A stretch of DNA of 64,000 nucleotides from Olsenella sp. kh2p3. GTDB lineage: Bacteria > Actinomycetota > Coriobacteriia > Coriobacteriales > Atopobiaceae. Shown here in pieces: positions 8,646-17,262 of the stretch (position 1 is the first letter of the stretch; each line of letters begins with the position of its first letter). The notes under the pieces were generated by a model, which was not told the DNA's origin, did not search any database, and saw only the letters and a program-made list of their open reading frames with translations. Position numbers and translations under genes: made by a program. The stretch is taken from the NCBI GenBank assembly GCA_900119625.1, contig FPKD01000007.1, positions 1-64,000 of the forward strand, given 5' to 3'.

Positions 8646-9227
8646 CTAGTGCTCGAGCACGATGCGGGGCTTGAGATCCTCGACGGCGGCATCCCCCAGG
8701 AACCAGCGGACAATCTCGAGGCCAAACGGGATAGCGGTTGCCATGCCCTTGCTGGTGATCACGTTGCTGTCCACCACGGCAGGCTCCTCCGAGAGGATGG
8801 CGCCGTTCTCCACCAGCACGTGCTGGAAGTTAGGGTTCGAGGTTGCGGGACGGTTGGTAAGAATGCCTAGCTCGGCCAAGATCGATGGGGCGGCGCAGAT
8901 GGCAGCCACGCCCTTGCCCGCCTGGTCGAAGGCCATGACGGCAGCGGTGAGGGGTTCGCACGCCTTGAGGTTGAGCGTTCCCGGCATGCCGCCAGGGAGC
9001 ACGAGCATGTCGTAGTCATCGAAGGAGAAGCCTTCGTCCGCAATTGAACGGTCGCAGGTGATGGTAACCTGGTGCGAGGAGGTCACGGTGCGCTCCGGCG
9101 TGATGGACACGGTGTCTGTAGGGATGCCCGCGCGGAAGAGCAGGTCAACCACCGTAAGGCCCTCGATTTCCTCGAGCCCGTTGGCCACGAACACTGCGAC
9201 GCGCTTGTCGGTCGACTGCCTGAACAT
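8646..9227 (-). CDS. DJ-1/PfpI family protein (YajL-like)
   Basis: 193-residue protein of the DJ-1/ThiJ/PfpI superfamily. The nucleophile elbow is seen in AAICAAPSILAELG (Cys), with the partner Glu in NGLEEIEG and the loop LPGGMPG. Family members act as chaperone, deglycase-like or oxidative-stress proteins; the exact reaction is debated. ATG at 9227 follows GAGGAGTACGGA. It appears to head the operon that continues into the Y-family polymerase one base downstream, which fits a stress-response grouping. Confidence 0.85.
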   Translation of the reverse strand: MFRQSTDKRVAVFVANGLEEIEGLTVVDLLFRAGIPTDTVSITPERTVTSSHQVTITCDRSIADEGFSFDDYDMLVLPGGMPGTLNLKACEPLTAAVMAFDQAGKGVAAICAAPSILAELGILTNRPATSNPNFQHVLVENGAILSEEPAVVDSNVITSKGMATAIPFGLEIVRWFLGDAAVEDLKPRIVLEH

Positions 9228-9241
9228 TCCGTACTCCTCTC

Positions 9242-9272
9242 ATGAGACAAAGGGAGTTTCCCTTTGTCTCAT
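9242..9272. repeat. 31-bp perfect hairpin element, copy 1 (loop GTT)
   Basis: Arms ATGAGACAAAGGGA and TCCCTTTGTCTCAT pair over 14 bp around a 3-nt loop. The loop here is GTT, so this copy is inverted relative to the other three. It lies between the PTS IIA stop and the DJ-1 start, 14 bp upstream of the latter. It could end transcription of the IIA gene or act as an operator or processing site. Confidence 0.9.
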
Positions 9273-9351
9273 CATAAGAAGGGCGGCGCGCAAATGCGGC
9301 CGCCCTCGAAATCAACAGCTACACAGGACAAGGAAACCCCGTCCCGTTGGC

Positions 9352-9813
9352 TTAGTCCTGATCGTTAATGCCCTTGTTGATGGCGTCGGCGATAGCCTGG
9401 GGATCGTCGGAGCCACGCACGAGGTTCTTGAAGTCGTCCTTCATGAGCAGGACGGCGGTCTTGGACAGCAGCTTGATGTGCGTGGTGCCAGCCTCGCCGG
9501 CGGGGACCAGCAGCGAGATGGCAATGTCGACAGGCTTCTCGTCGAAGGAAGGCCAATCGAGGGCGTGGTCGTTCTTGAAGACGATGACGGCTGCCTTCTT
9601 GATGGCGGCGTCCTTGGCGTGCGGCACGGCAAAGCCGTCGGTCATGCCCGTCTCGCCCATGTCCTCGCGGGCGATAAAGGCCTTGTAGACGGCATCGGCG
9701 TCATCGGTGACGCCAAGCTCGACTGCCTTCTGGGAGATGAAGCGCAGCACCTCGTCGCGGCTCTCGGCGTGCTGGTTAACAAAGACGTCGTTGGAAGTTA
9801 CGAAATCGCTCAC
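9352..9813 (-). CDS. PTS fructose/mannitol-type EIIA domain protein
   Basis: 153-residue EIIA of the PTS_EIIA_2 family, which takes a phosphate from HPr and passes it to an EIIB. The phospho-acceptor His is in GFAVPHAKD. GTG at 9813 is chosen because AAAGGA lies seven bases upstream. The gene stands alone: no EIIB or EIIC lies beside it. The galactitol-type EIIB at 20618-20902 is the nearest unpaired partner in the window. Either it serves a transporter elsewhere or has a regulatory role. Confidence 0.85.
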   Translation of the reverse strand: MSDFVTSNDVFVNQHAESRDEVLRFISQKAVELGVTDDADAVYKAFIAREDMGETGMTDGFAVPHAKDAAIKKAAVIVFKNDHALDWPSFDEKPVDIAISLLVPAGEAGTTHIKLLSKTAVLLMKDDFKNLVRGSDDPQAIADAINKGINDQD

Positions 9814-9934
9814 TGGGTGCTCCTTTGGACGTAGGAAAACGTGTGGCATCGCGCATGGGCACGATGACCTCTCTCTACATAATAGTAGCAGGGAAGCTCG
9901 TTGCGCCCAAGAATTGGAGCGGGATACGCGCGGC

Positions 9935-11077
9935 TTACGTAATGGGAAGACCCCTGCCCAGCTTCAAGAGAGAGAAGACCCTTGCTGCGGCAAGATGGTA
10001 GTTCCTCTCGGCATGCAAAAGGGCGTCCGTCACGTCACTGCAGTCGATAACCGTGGGCACAAGTGCATCTACGCCCAGGTTTGAGAGGTCAAGGGCACTG
10101 GGGTCCATGCCGCCCACGATAGCCACGCAGGGCACACCCGCCTGCTTGCAGCGCGCCGCCACGCCCGAGACCACCTTGCCGTGAAGTGACTGCTCGTCCG
10201 CGTGGCCCTCCCCCGTAATGCAGAGGTCAGCGCCGAGAAGCGCCTGGTAAAGGCCCACAACGTCGAGAACCCAATCGATGCCCGAAACCGATGTTGCCCC
10301 AAGGAAGAGGCGCACCGCCGCGCCAAGGCCGCCTGCCGCCCCGTCGCCAGGCTGGTCCGCACTGCTGCCGAGCGTACGCTCGAGCACGTTCGCGTATGAT
10401 GCCATGCCTTCCTCGAGCTCCTCGATCTGCTGCGGGCTGGCACCCTTTTGCGGGGCAAAGACGCGCGTGGCACCGCAGGGGCCAAGGAGCGGGTTGTCGA
10501 CGTCGCATAGGAGCCGGAAGCGCGCGTGCGAGACGAGCGGGTCAAGGCCGGTGGCGTCGATGCTTGCCACGCGGGCCAGATCTGCGCCGGTGCCATCGAG
10601 CTCCCCTCCCGCGGCGTCAAGAAAGCGCACGCCCAGCGCGCGCATGGCCCCCATGCCACCGTCGTTGGTGGCGCTACCGCCAATGGCAAGGGTTACCTCA
10701 GTGGCACCGTTTCGCAGTGCGTGAAGCACGAGCTGGCCCGTGCCAAAGGTGCTGGTGAGCATGGGGTTTCGCTCCGCGTGCGTGAGAAGCGGCAGTCCCG
10801 AGGCAGCGGCCATCTCGATGATGGCACGGTTCCCGGGGAGCATGCCGTAGATAGCCTCGACGGGCCGGCCAAGAGGATCTGCCACGCTAGTCTCGACGCG
10901 GGCGCCGCCAAGGGAGGCCACAACTGCATCGACCGTCCCCTCGCCGCCGTCCGCCACCGCAAGCTTTGTGCAGGTCACGCCGGGAAAGGCGCGCGTGGCT
11001 TCCTCCGCGAGAATGGCAGCCGCGCGAGCAGAGCTGATGGTGCCCTTAAGCGAATCGGATGCGAAGACAAACCTCAT
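9935..11077 (-). CDS. glycerate kinase (GarK/GlxK family)
   Basis: 380-residue type I glycerate 2-kinase, which phosphorylates D-glycerate with ATP so that it enters glycolysis. The family signature is seen in FASDSLKGTISS at the N-terminus, AVADGGEGT, AIGGSATNDGGMG and ITGEGHADEQS. ATG at 11077 follows GAGGGGAG. Glycerate can come from sugar-acid breakdown, so it may connect to the catabolic genes further along, but it is not in an operon with them. Confidence 0.9.
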   Translation of the reverse strand: MRFVFASDSLKGTISSARAAAILAEEATRAFPGVTCTKLAVADGGEGTVDAVVASLGGARVETSVADPLGRPVEAIYGMLPGNRAIIEMAAASGLPLLTHAERNPMLTSTFGTGQLVLHALRNGATEVTLAIGGSATNDGGMGAMRALGVRFLDAAGGELDGTGADLARVASIDATGLDPLVSHARFRLLCDVDNPLLGPCGATRVFAPQKGASPQQIEELEEGMASYANVLERTLGSSADQPGDGAAGGLGAAVRLFLGATSVSGIDWVLDVVGLYQALLGADLCITGEGHADEQSLHGKVVSGVAARCKQAGVPCVAIVGGMDPSALDLSNLGVDALVPTVIDCSDVTDALLHAERNYHLAAARVFSLLKLGRGLPIT

Positions 11078-11156
11078 GTGCACTCCCCTCTCTGTGCGCG
11101 GCGGCACCGACGCCGCTCGCCAGTTGTCGCCCGGCGCCTCTCGCCAGTCGCCAACC

Positions 11157-11229
11157 GGTACTGTTGAGAACTAATTCGACACATTAGAGCCTCAAGGGTC
11201 CGAAAAATGTCCAAATCCTTCTCAGCAGC
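11157..11229 (+). repeat. 73-bp hairpin element, left copy flanking the AbiEi-like gene
   Basis: Begins GGTACTGTTGAGAA and ends CTTCTCAGCAGCG. The ends form imperfect inverted arms (CTGTTGAGAA against TTCTCAGCAG). A related copy in the same orientation lies at 12527-12600. The shared blocks are GGTACTGTTGAGAA, GGACA/CGACA, CCGAAAAATG/CTGAAAAATG and the end. Confidence 0.75.
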
Positions 11230-11329
11230 GTCAGACAAAAGCCGCTTACCCGAGTTTTACCTCTCTAACCACGTTATGAGTGATACTAGACTGCCACAGA
11301 TAGGCCCGGAGGCAAAAGAAGGTGACGTC

Positions 11330-12556
11330 ATGTCAAAGGCGGCGCGGGCAAGGCTCATGAATCAGGTAAACCGAGCAGCTGCTGGGCTTGCCTTCTTCTC
11401 GCCTGATGCGGAGAAGGACGAACGTGTAGCCTCACGAATGGCAGCCGCCGGAGACCTTGTGCGGGTGTGTCCAAGGGTCTACGCAAGCCCATCAGACTGG
11501 GAGGGACTTAGGCCCGATGCCCAGCACCTCTGGCTAGCAAGGGCATTGCAGGACAAGCACCCATCATGGGTGTTCTGCGGGACAACCGCCGCTCTCATTC
11601 ACGGCCTTTCGGTCTCGTATTACCAGCTAGATAGGATAATGCTGGCCGTTGGACCTCACGGACACTCGGGACGGATGGGCACCCTTCGACGAATGGAAAC
11701 CTCCGCGAGCAACGTGGCGGCCATCGATGGACTCCGTGTGACGCCAATACTCCAGACTGTCTTTGATTGCATGCGCTGGATGCCATTTTCCGAGGGTCTT
11801 GTTGTTGCAGACTCCGCCCTTCGGGCCGGGCTAGTCGAAAAAGACCAGCTCATTGAGTACGTCCTGTCAAGGGGAAGAGGGGTAAGGGGTGCCGCACAGG
11901 CGTACGTCTGCGCCTTGCACGCCGATGGCCGCGCTGAGAACGGCGGCGAGTCACTCTCGCGAGCAACCATGCTTGAGCTGGGATTTGCTTGTCCAGAGCT
12001 TCAGGTGGAGGTTCCCAATCCACTCAACCCAGATCATCCATACCGTCTGGACTTCGCCTGGCGGCTTGCAAACGGGCAGCTCATTGGCGGAGAACACGAC
12101 GGCTTCGAGAAGTACACCAACATGGAGATGCTTGCTGGTGGGAGCACGCTTGACGCCCTTGTGGCAGAACGTCAGCGAGAATCCTATATTGCCGCGGCGG
12201 GCATTAGAGTGCTTCGGTTCACGGCACGCCAGAGATGCGACAAGGTTTACATGTGGAGACTGCTCTCGACGTACGGGGTTCCGTGGGTCGGCACACCAAA
12301 GGAAATTGCGTCTCCGCGCGCAGCTGCCCGCCTGCTTGCCAGGGCACGCCAGCAGCGTCGGAATGAGCAGTGGATTCGCAACCATCTGCAAGGCACGCTC
12401 CAGATGCAGCTGGGTTCTTGCCTTGTAAACATCGAGGTTATTCAGGGGCCGTGGCACAGGCGCAGCGCCGGACGGCGCACCAAGCGTCCGGAAGCCGGTA
12501 ATCCAGCAGCGGCAGATTTGCTCCCGGGTACTGTTGAGAAAAATCTGGACAAATAG
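11330..12556 (+). CDS. AbiEi-like / Vsr-type endonuclease-fold protein
   Basis: 408-residue protein of a type common in Coriobacteriia. The first part (about residues 1-120) resembles the winged-helix AbiEi antitoxin domain (DLVRVCPRVYASPSDW, CGTTAALIHGLS). The C-terminal part resembles a DUF559/Vsr-type nuclease fold: YRLDFAW, IGGEHDGFEKY and IRVLRFTARQ match the D, E-x-D and final strand of that family. ATG at 11330 has AAGGTGA five bases upstream; upstream in-frame ATGs at 11207 and 11276 lack one and the first lies inside the repeat element. The last residues run into the right-hand repeat element. There is no AbiEii-type toxin next to it. Possible roles are defence, solitary regulator or mobile cassette; none is proven. 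Confidence 0.65.
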   Translation: MSKAARARLMNQVNRAAAGLAFFSPDAEKDERVASRMAAAGDLVRVCPRVYASPSDWEGLRPDAQHLWLARALQDKHPSWVFCGTTAALIHGLSVSYYQLDRIMLAVGPHGHSGRMGTLRRMETSASNVAAIDGLRVTPILQTVFDCMRWMPFSEGLVVADSALRAGLVEKDQLIEYVLSRGRGVRGAAQAYVCALHADGRAENGGESLSRATMLELGFACPELQVEVPNPLNPDHPYRLDFAWRLANGQLIGGEHDGFEKYTNMEMLAGGSTLDALVAERQRESYIAAAGIRVLRFTARQRCDKVYMWRLLSTYGVPWVGTPKEIASPRAAARLLARARQQRRNEQWIRNHLQGTLQMQLGSCLVNIEVIQGPWHRRSAGRRTKRPEAGNPAAADLLPGTVEKNLDK

Positions 12557-12600
12557 CGTCGCCCAAAGCCTGAAAAATGGCGAATTTCTTCTCAACAGCC
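12527..12600 (+). repeat. 73-bp hairpin element, right copy flanking the AbiEi-like gene
   Basis: Same orientation as the left copy at 11157-11229. It starts GGTACTGTTGAGAA and ends TTTCTTCTCAACAGCC. The outer 10 bp (CTGTTGAGAA and TTCTCAACAG) are perfect inverted repeats. It contains the stop codon region of the AbiEi-like gene. Confidence 0.75.
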
Positions 12601-12675
12601 CAGGAGGGTTAGCTCAGAGGTTAACCAGGAGGGTTAGCTCGGAGGTTAACCAGGAGGGTTGGCCCAGAGGAATCC
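12601..12675 (+). repeat. three tandem 25-bp repeats
   Basis: CAGGAGGGTTAGCTC starts units at 12601, 12626 and 12651, an exact 25-bp period. Units 1 and 2 differ by one base; unit 3 decays after 10 bp. They lie between the AbiEi-like gene and the end of the exporter gene. There are no spacers, so it is not a CRISPR array. Confidence 0.9.
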
Positions 12676-12691
12676 AGAAGCCAAGAGCCCC

Positions 12692-15600
12692 CTACTCACT
12701 GCGCAGCGCCTCTACCGGGTCCTCCCGCGACGCCTTGGAAGCCGGAATCAACCCCGCGAGGAAGGTGAGCAGCACGCTGATGCCAATGAGGATTACGGCA
12801 TGCTGCCATGAGAGCTGCATGATGTCTGCCACGGCATAGCGGTTGAGCACGTAGGCGTTCACCGGTATGGAGGCCGCAAGCGTTATCGCGATGCCCATCA
12901 CGCCGGAAACTAGCCCCTCAATCACGGTCTCCGCATTGAAGACCGAGCTCACGTTGTGCTTCGAGGCGCCAATCGATCGCAGGATGCCTATCTCCTTCTT
13001 GCGCTCCAGCACCGAGATGTACGTGATGACGGCAATCATGATCGAGGAGACAATGAGCGATATCGAGACAAACGCAATGAGCAGGTAGGAGATCATGTTC
13101 ACGATGCGCGTGACCGACTCCATGAGCGTCCCCACCAAGTCCGTGTAGGTGATCTTCTTTGCGTCGTCGGTCTGGGAGGCGTTGTACTCGTCCAGAATCC
13201 TGATGACCTGCTCCTTGTCGTCGAAGTTGCCCGGATAGATGTCTATCTCGGAGGGGGTCTCGGGGTCTGCATAGCCCAGCTTAACCAGGTTGTCGTCGTA
13301 GGTGGCACTGCTGTTAGTGAGCATGCTCATCATGAGCTCGCGCAACTGGGTCTCGTCCACGTTGAGCGAGAAGGCGCTCTTGATCTTGTCGGCGTCGACA
13401 GACATCGCGCTCGCCAGGCTCCCCGCGAGCTTGTCCATGCTCGACTGCATGGCAGAAGTGAGCTGGGTCTGAAGCGCGGTGGAGACCTGGGTCATAACCT
13501 GCGTCATCGCAGACTGGATGTAGCTCGTGAGGGCATTCGTAATCTGGACCGCAAGCTGGGACGCAATCTGCGAGGCAAGCTGCTTGACGATCTGGGACTT
13601 CAGCGCCTTGGCAACAGAGTCACTGACCTTCTCGTCCACAATGGGGTCGAGCTGCTCCTTAAGCTGTCGCTGGATGTCATCGAAGTTAACGATCTTCTCG
13701 ACGCCTGTCTCTATGGTCTGTCTCCCCTGCTCGGACATGAAGTAGTCCTGGGGGTTTGCGTCAGGATGCTCGCGCATGTAGGCCTGGTACTCGGTTGTGA
13801 GCTGGCTCATGAGGGCATCGGCGGCGGACTGGTCGTACTTGATGTCGAGGTTAGAGATGATGCTTGCCCAATCCACGTCCGAGAAGTCCGGCATCAGCTC
13901 CTGAAGCTCCTGCGTATCGAGCTTCGACACGTCGACCCCAGAGAGGTCGACGTTCGTGAAGTCCACGCCAGAGAGGTCAAGCGCAGGCACGTCCACCTGC
14001 GGTGTGGTCATGGTGCTCATGTCCAGCGACGAGAGGTCCACATCCAGCTTCGAGGTGTCAAAGGAGAACGACGCCTTCAGGGCATCCGCGTCCACGTTAA
14101 AGAGGTTCGAGAGGTCGATGTTCTCCTCGCTCGCCCCCGACGCCTCCTCGATGAAGCTCTTCCCCGTAAAGACGTCGGTTGCGGGGTCCGCAAGCTGCTG
14201 CTGAACGATCTCACTTTGGGCGGCGTGGTCCATGACCTGGCGCGTGAGGGCGCTTGTGTAGTAGATGCCGGGGCTGAGCGAGGACGAGCTGTCCTTCGCC
14301 TGGACAATGCCCACAACCTTCACGTCCATGCCCTGGGAGACAAGCTCCTGCATGAACGCGTCGTCATCCGTCTTGTCGGTCCATACGCCATACTCCGCGT
14401 CGTAGGAGTAGACGTCCGAGGGGTAGACGAGCTTGAGCATGCTGGCGAGAATGTCCGCCACGGGATACGAGGAGCCCTCGGACTCGTCGATCGCAGATTC
14501 CTCGTCCGCGGAGGTGTTCGACTGCGTGAGCGTGGAGACCATGTAGTCGAGCTGGCTGTGGTCGCGAAGGCCAAGCTCAAACGCATCGAGGTCCGGGATT
14601 GTGCCGTCAGGCCTCAGGACCACGAGAAGCTCGTCCGCTTCCGTAGGCCACTCCCCCGCCACAAGGTCGTACTGCCCTTCGATAAGGTCCGTGTCATCGA
14701 GCAGCTCGTGGAACGCGCTTGTCTGCGAGGTCATGCTCGAAGTGATGGAGGAGCTCACGCCGGAGCCCAGCTGTTCGAAGGATGACTCGGGGTTTACCTG
14801 CACAACCGTCCCGTCATCGTTCTGAAGATAGAGATAGGGCGTGACGTTATAGGAGTACTGGATGGCATGGGCGTACGTGTCGATGCCGCCACCGTTGGCA
14901 TCCAGGTACGCCTTGAGCGACTTGAGGTCGTTTTTCCCCACGCTCTTGAACATGTTGGTGATGGTGGAGGCCTCACCGATGCTGTCGCTTCCCTCCACGC
15001 TCTGAGTATTGTTGGCCGCAAGGGGGTCGCCGGAAGAGGAGCCGCCGCCCGAGCCGCTTACCGAGGAGAGGACGCTCGTGAGGTTGAGCGACGTTCCCTC
15101 GATGGTGAGGGGGTAGACAGTGAGCATCTCCTCCTCGGTGTTCCTGATGTAGTTGTTCGCGCCGTTTGACAGGGCGAGAATGGCCGCAATGCCAATGATG
15201 CCAATCGAGCCCGCAAACGCCGTGAGGAAGGTTCGGCCCTTCTTGGTCATGAGGTTGTTGAACGAGAGCCCCAAAGCCGTGAGGAACGACATCGAGGTCT
15301 TGCGTGTGGGCTTGGCAGGGCGGCGCTCCTCCTCCGGACCGGGCTCGAAGGGGTCTGAGTCACTCGTGATGTGGCCGTCGCGCAGTTCGACGATGCGCGT
15401 GGCGTACTGGCGGGCAAGCTCGGGATTGTGGGTGACCATCACCACCAGCCGGTCGCGCGAGACCTCCTTGAGGAGGTCCATTACCTGCACGGACGTCACC
15501 GAGTCAAGGGCGCCCGTGGGCTCGTCGGCAAGAAGGATCTCGGGGTCGTTGATGAGGGCGCGCGCAATGGCCACGCGCTGCATCTGCCCGCCCGAGAGCT

Positions 15601-16021
15601 GGGCCGGTCGCTTGTCCACGTGGTCGGCAAGGCCCACGTCAGCAAGTGCCTTGAGGGCGCGCTCGCGTCGCTCCGTGCGAGAGACGCCCGAGAGCGTGAG
15701 CGCCAGCTCCACGTTAGCAAGGATGGTCTGGTGCGGGATGAGGTTGTAGCTCTGGAACACGAATCCGATGCGGTTGTTGCGGTAGGCGTCCCAGTCGCGG
15801 TCGCGGAAGCGCTGTGTAGAGATGCCGTCAACCAGAAGATCGCCGGAGTCAAAGTGGTCGAGGCCGCCCACCACGTTGAGCATCGTGGTCTTGCCCGAAC
15901 CCGAGGGGCCGAGAACCGCCACGAACTCGGAGTCGCGGAAGGCCACGCTGATGTAGTCGAGCGCCACCTGCGTGAAGTTTCCGGTAACATACTTTTTGGA
16001 GATGTCCCTGAGTTCGAGCAT
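12692..16021 (-). CDS. MacB-like ABC exporter, ATPase and FtsX permease fused
   Basis: 1109-residue single-chain exporter. Residues 1-235 are the ATPase: [39 protein letters not shown] first membrane helix lies near 265-290. A very large extracellular domain follows (about 290-960), and three FtsX-type helices lie near 965-1090, with the conserved cytoplasmic stretch [17 protein letters not shown]. The extracellular part contains a five-residue rhythm at about 655-702 ([20 protein letters not shown]) like a short pentapeptide-repeat ladder, and Gln/Ser-rich helices further on. ATG at 16021 is a standard family start ([11 protein letters not shown]). Probably exports a peptide or modulates cell-wall stress; substrate unknown. 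Confidence 0.88.
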   Translation of the reverse strand: MLELRDISKKYVTGNFTQVALDYISVAFRDSEFVAVLGPSGSGKTTMLNVVGGLDHFDSGDLLVDGISTQRFRDRDWDAYRNNRIGFVFQSYNLIPHQTILANVELALTLSGVSRTERRERALKALADVGLADHVDKRPAQLSGGQMQRVAIARALINDPEILLADEPTGALDSVTSVQVMDLLKEVSRDRLVVMVTHNPELARQYATRIVELRDGHITSDSDPFEPGPEEERRPAKPTRKTSMSFLTALGLSFNNLMTKKGRTFLTAFAGSIGIIGIAAILALSNGANNYIRNTEEEMLTVYPLTIEGTSLNLTSVLSSVSGSGGGSSSGDPLAANNTQSVEGSDSIGEASTITNMFKSVGKNDLKSLKAYLDANGGGIDTYAHAIQYSYNVTPYLYLQNDDGTVVQVNPESSFEQLGSGVSSSITSSMTSQTSAFHELLDDTDLIEGQYDLVAGEWPTEADELLVVLRPDGTIPDLDAFELGLRDHSQLDYMVSTLTQSNTSADEESAIDESEGSSYPVADILASMLKLVYPSDVYSYDAEYGVWTDKTDDDAFMQELVSQGMDVKVVGIVQAKDSSSSLSPGIYYTSALTRQVMDHAAQSEIVQQQLADPATDVFTGKSFIEEASGASEENIDLSNLFNVDADALKASFSFDTSKLDVDLSSLDMSTMTTPQVDVPALDLSGVDFTNVDLSGVDVSKLDTQELQELMPDFSDVDWASIISNLDIKYDQSAADALMSQLTTEYQAYMREHPDANPQDYFMSEQGRQTIETGVEKIVNFDDIQRQLKEQLDPIVDEKVSDSVAKALKSQIVKQLASQIASQLAVQITNALTSYIQSAMTQVMTQVSTALQTQLTSAMQSSMDKLAGSLASAMSVDADKIKSAFSLNVDETQLRELMMSMLTNSSATYDDNLVKLGYADPETPSEIDIYPGNFDDKEQVIRILDEYNASQTDDAKKITYTDLVGTLMESVTRIVNMISYLLIAFVSISLIVSSIMIAVITYISVLERKKEIGILRSIGASKHNVSSVFNAETVIEGLVSGVMGIAITLAASIPVNAYVLNRYAVADIMQLSWQHAVILIGISVLLTFLAGLIPASKASREDPVEALRSE

Positions 16022-16166
16022 GCGATTCCTGTCGGTTGACGTTATTCTGGCTCATCCCAGCTTACCCAAGCTAACCTTGGTGAATCGTTCCTGTGGGATA
16101 GGTCTACGAAAGAGATACCAAGTTTGAGAGCAGGCCGCACCACGCGTTGTCCAAGCGGATTGGCAG

Positions 16167-16243
16167 AGTTTAGCTCCATTTCTTAAACAGCCGCCACGTT
16201 TGCGCAGGTCGCTGGCAACCGAATTAAGAAATGGAGCTAAACT
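16167..16243 (+). repeat. long hairpin with CGCAGGT loop core (element P1)
   Basis: Perfect 20-bp arms at 16167-16186 and 16224-16243 (inner end TTTCTTAA / TTAAGAAA) enclose a 37-nt loop containing CGTTTGCGCAGGTC. It lies between the exporter start and the mrp promoter region. Its stem closely matches element P2 at 38257-38338, with an A-T pair swapped for T-A. Confidence 0.85.
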
Positions 16244-16374
16244 GCGCTCGTGGCAGCCCCGAAAGGCACTGGCGATGAACCGCCAGCGGCACAACCCTCT
16301 CGCCTTCTGCGCCCTTGGGTAGAATTGACCGTGCAACTTACGCGCCGCCCAGCGGCGAGAAGGAAAGGAACGCC

Positions 16375-17259
16375 ATGGCAGACGCCAACGAAGAGAAGAT
16401 CAAGCGGGAGATGGATGAGGTGCTGCACGGCCGCTCGAAGGCGGCGCAGGGCCCGGCCGGCTTCAAGCAGAACGAGTACACCAAGATCCACCACGTGATT
16501 GGGGTCATTTCCGGCAAGGGCGGCGTGGGCAAGTCGTTTGTCTGCGGCAGCCTTGCCGTTGAGCTGGCACGCTCCGGCGCACGCGTGGGCATCCTTGACG
16601 CAGACATCACCGGCCCCTCCATCCCCAAGATGCTGGGCCTAGCCGGCGAGCGCGCCACCGCGGTGAACGACATCCTGGTGCCTGCAACCACCAAGGGCGG
16701 CATCGAGGTCATGAGCGCCAACCTCGTCCTCGAGAACGAGACCGACCCCATCGTGTGGCGCGGGCCGGTGATCGCGGGCGCCCTCAGGCAGTTCTTCGAG
16801 GAGTGCGCCTGGGGCGAGCTAGACTACCTGCTCGTCGACATGCCCCCGGGAACGGGCGACGTGCCTCTCACCGTGTTCCAGTCCCTGCCCATCGAGGGCG
16901 TGGTGGTTGTCTCATCGCCGCAGGACCTCGTGCAGATGGTCGTGGGCAAGGCGTTCAACATGGCATCCATGATGAGCGTGCCCGTGCTTGGCCTTGTCGA
17001 GAACATGGCCTATGTCACCTGCCCCCACTGCGGCGAGAAGATCTGGCCGTACGGGCCGAGCCACCTTGCGCAGACGGCAGACGAGTACGGCATCGACGCG
17101 CTGGGCGAGCTGCCCATCGACCCCGCGCTTGCGGCGGCATGCGACCACGGCACCCTTGAGGACGAGCTTCCCCAGGGCTTTTTGCCAAAGGCCGTGGAGG
17201 CCGTGGTCTCCACCTGCGAGTTCGATGACGCCAAGGCGTCGTCGGGGGCGGCGGAGTAG
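16375..17259 (+). CDS. mrp: Mrp/ApbC-type P-loop ATPase, Fe-S cluster carrier
   Basis: 294-residue Mrp/NBP35 family ATPase, which carries Fe-S clusters to target proteins in the cytoplasm. The deviant Walker A motif GKGGVGKS lies near residue 47, DADITGPSIPKMLG is the switch region, and the cluster-binding CPHCGE motif is near residue 218. ATG at 16375 follows AGGAAAGGAACGCC. It is followed within 3 bp by a flavoprotein gene and likely forms an operon with two flavoproteins. A TAGAAT hexamer near 16321 may be its -10 element. Confidence 0.92.
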   Translation: MADANEEKIKREMDEVLHGRSKAAQGPAGFKQNEYTKIHHVIGVISGKGGVGKSFVCGSLAVELARSGARVGILDADITGPSIPKMLGLAGERATAVNDILVPATTKGGIEVMSANLVLENETDPIVWRGPVIAGALRQFFEECAWGELDYLLVDMPPGTGDVPLTVFQSLPIEGVVVVSSPQDLVQMVVGKAFNMASMMSVPVLGLVENMAYVTCPHCGEKIWPYGPSHLAQTADEYGIDALGELPIDPALAAACDHGTLEDELPQGFLPKAVEAVVSTCEFDDAKASSGAAE

Positions 17260-17262
17260 CGC

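Noticed and set aside
8645..8725. Longer N-terminus for the Y-family polymerase
   Set aside because: The extra 27 residues lie wholly inside the DJ-1 gene and are serine-rich shadow sequence; GTG at 8644 fits the junction and the family start.
11157..12600. Insertion sequence or integron cassette around the AbiEi-like gene
   Set aside because: No transposase or integrase is present and the flanking elements are direct copies of hairpins, not terminal inverted repeats of one unit or attC core sites.
12601..12675. Possible CRISPR array
   Set aside because: The 25-bp repeats are directly adjacent with no spacers and there are no cas genes in the window.
12956..14785. 609-codon open frame opposite the MacB-like exporter
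   Set aside because: Same shadow effect; its composition is explained by the reverse complement of Asp/Ser/Leu-rich exporter codons.
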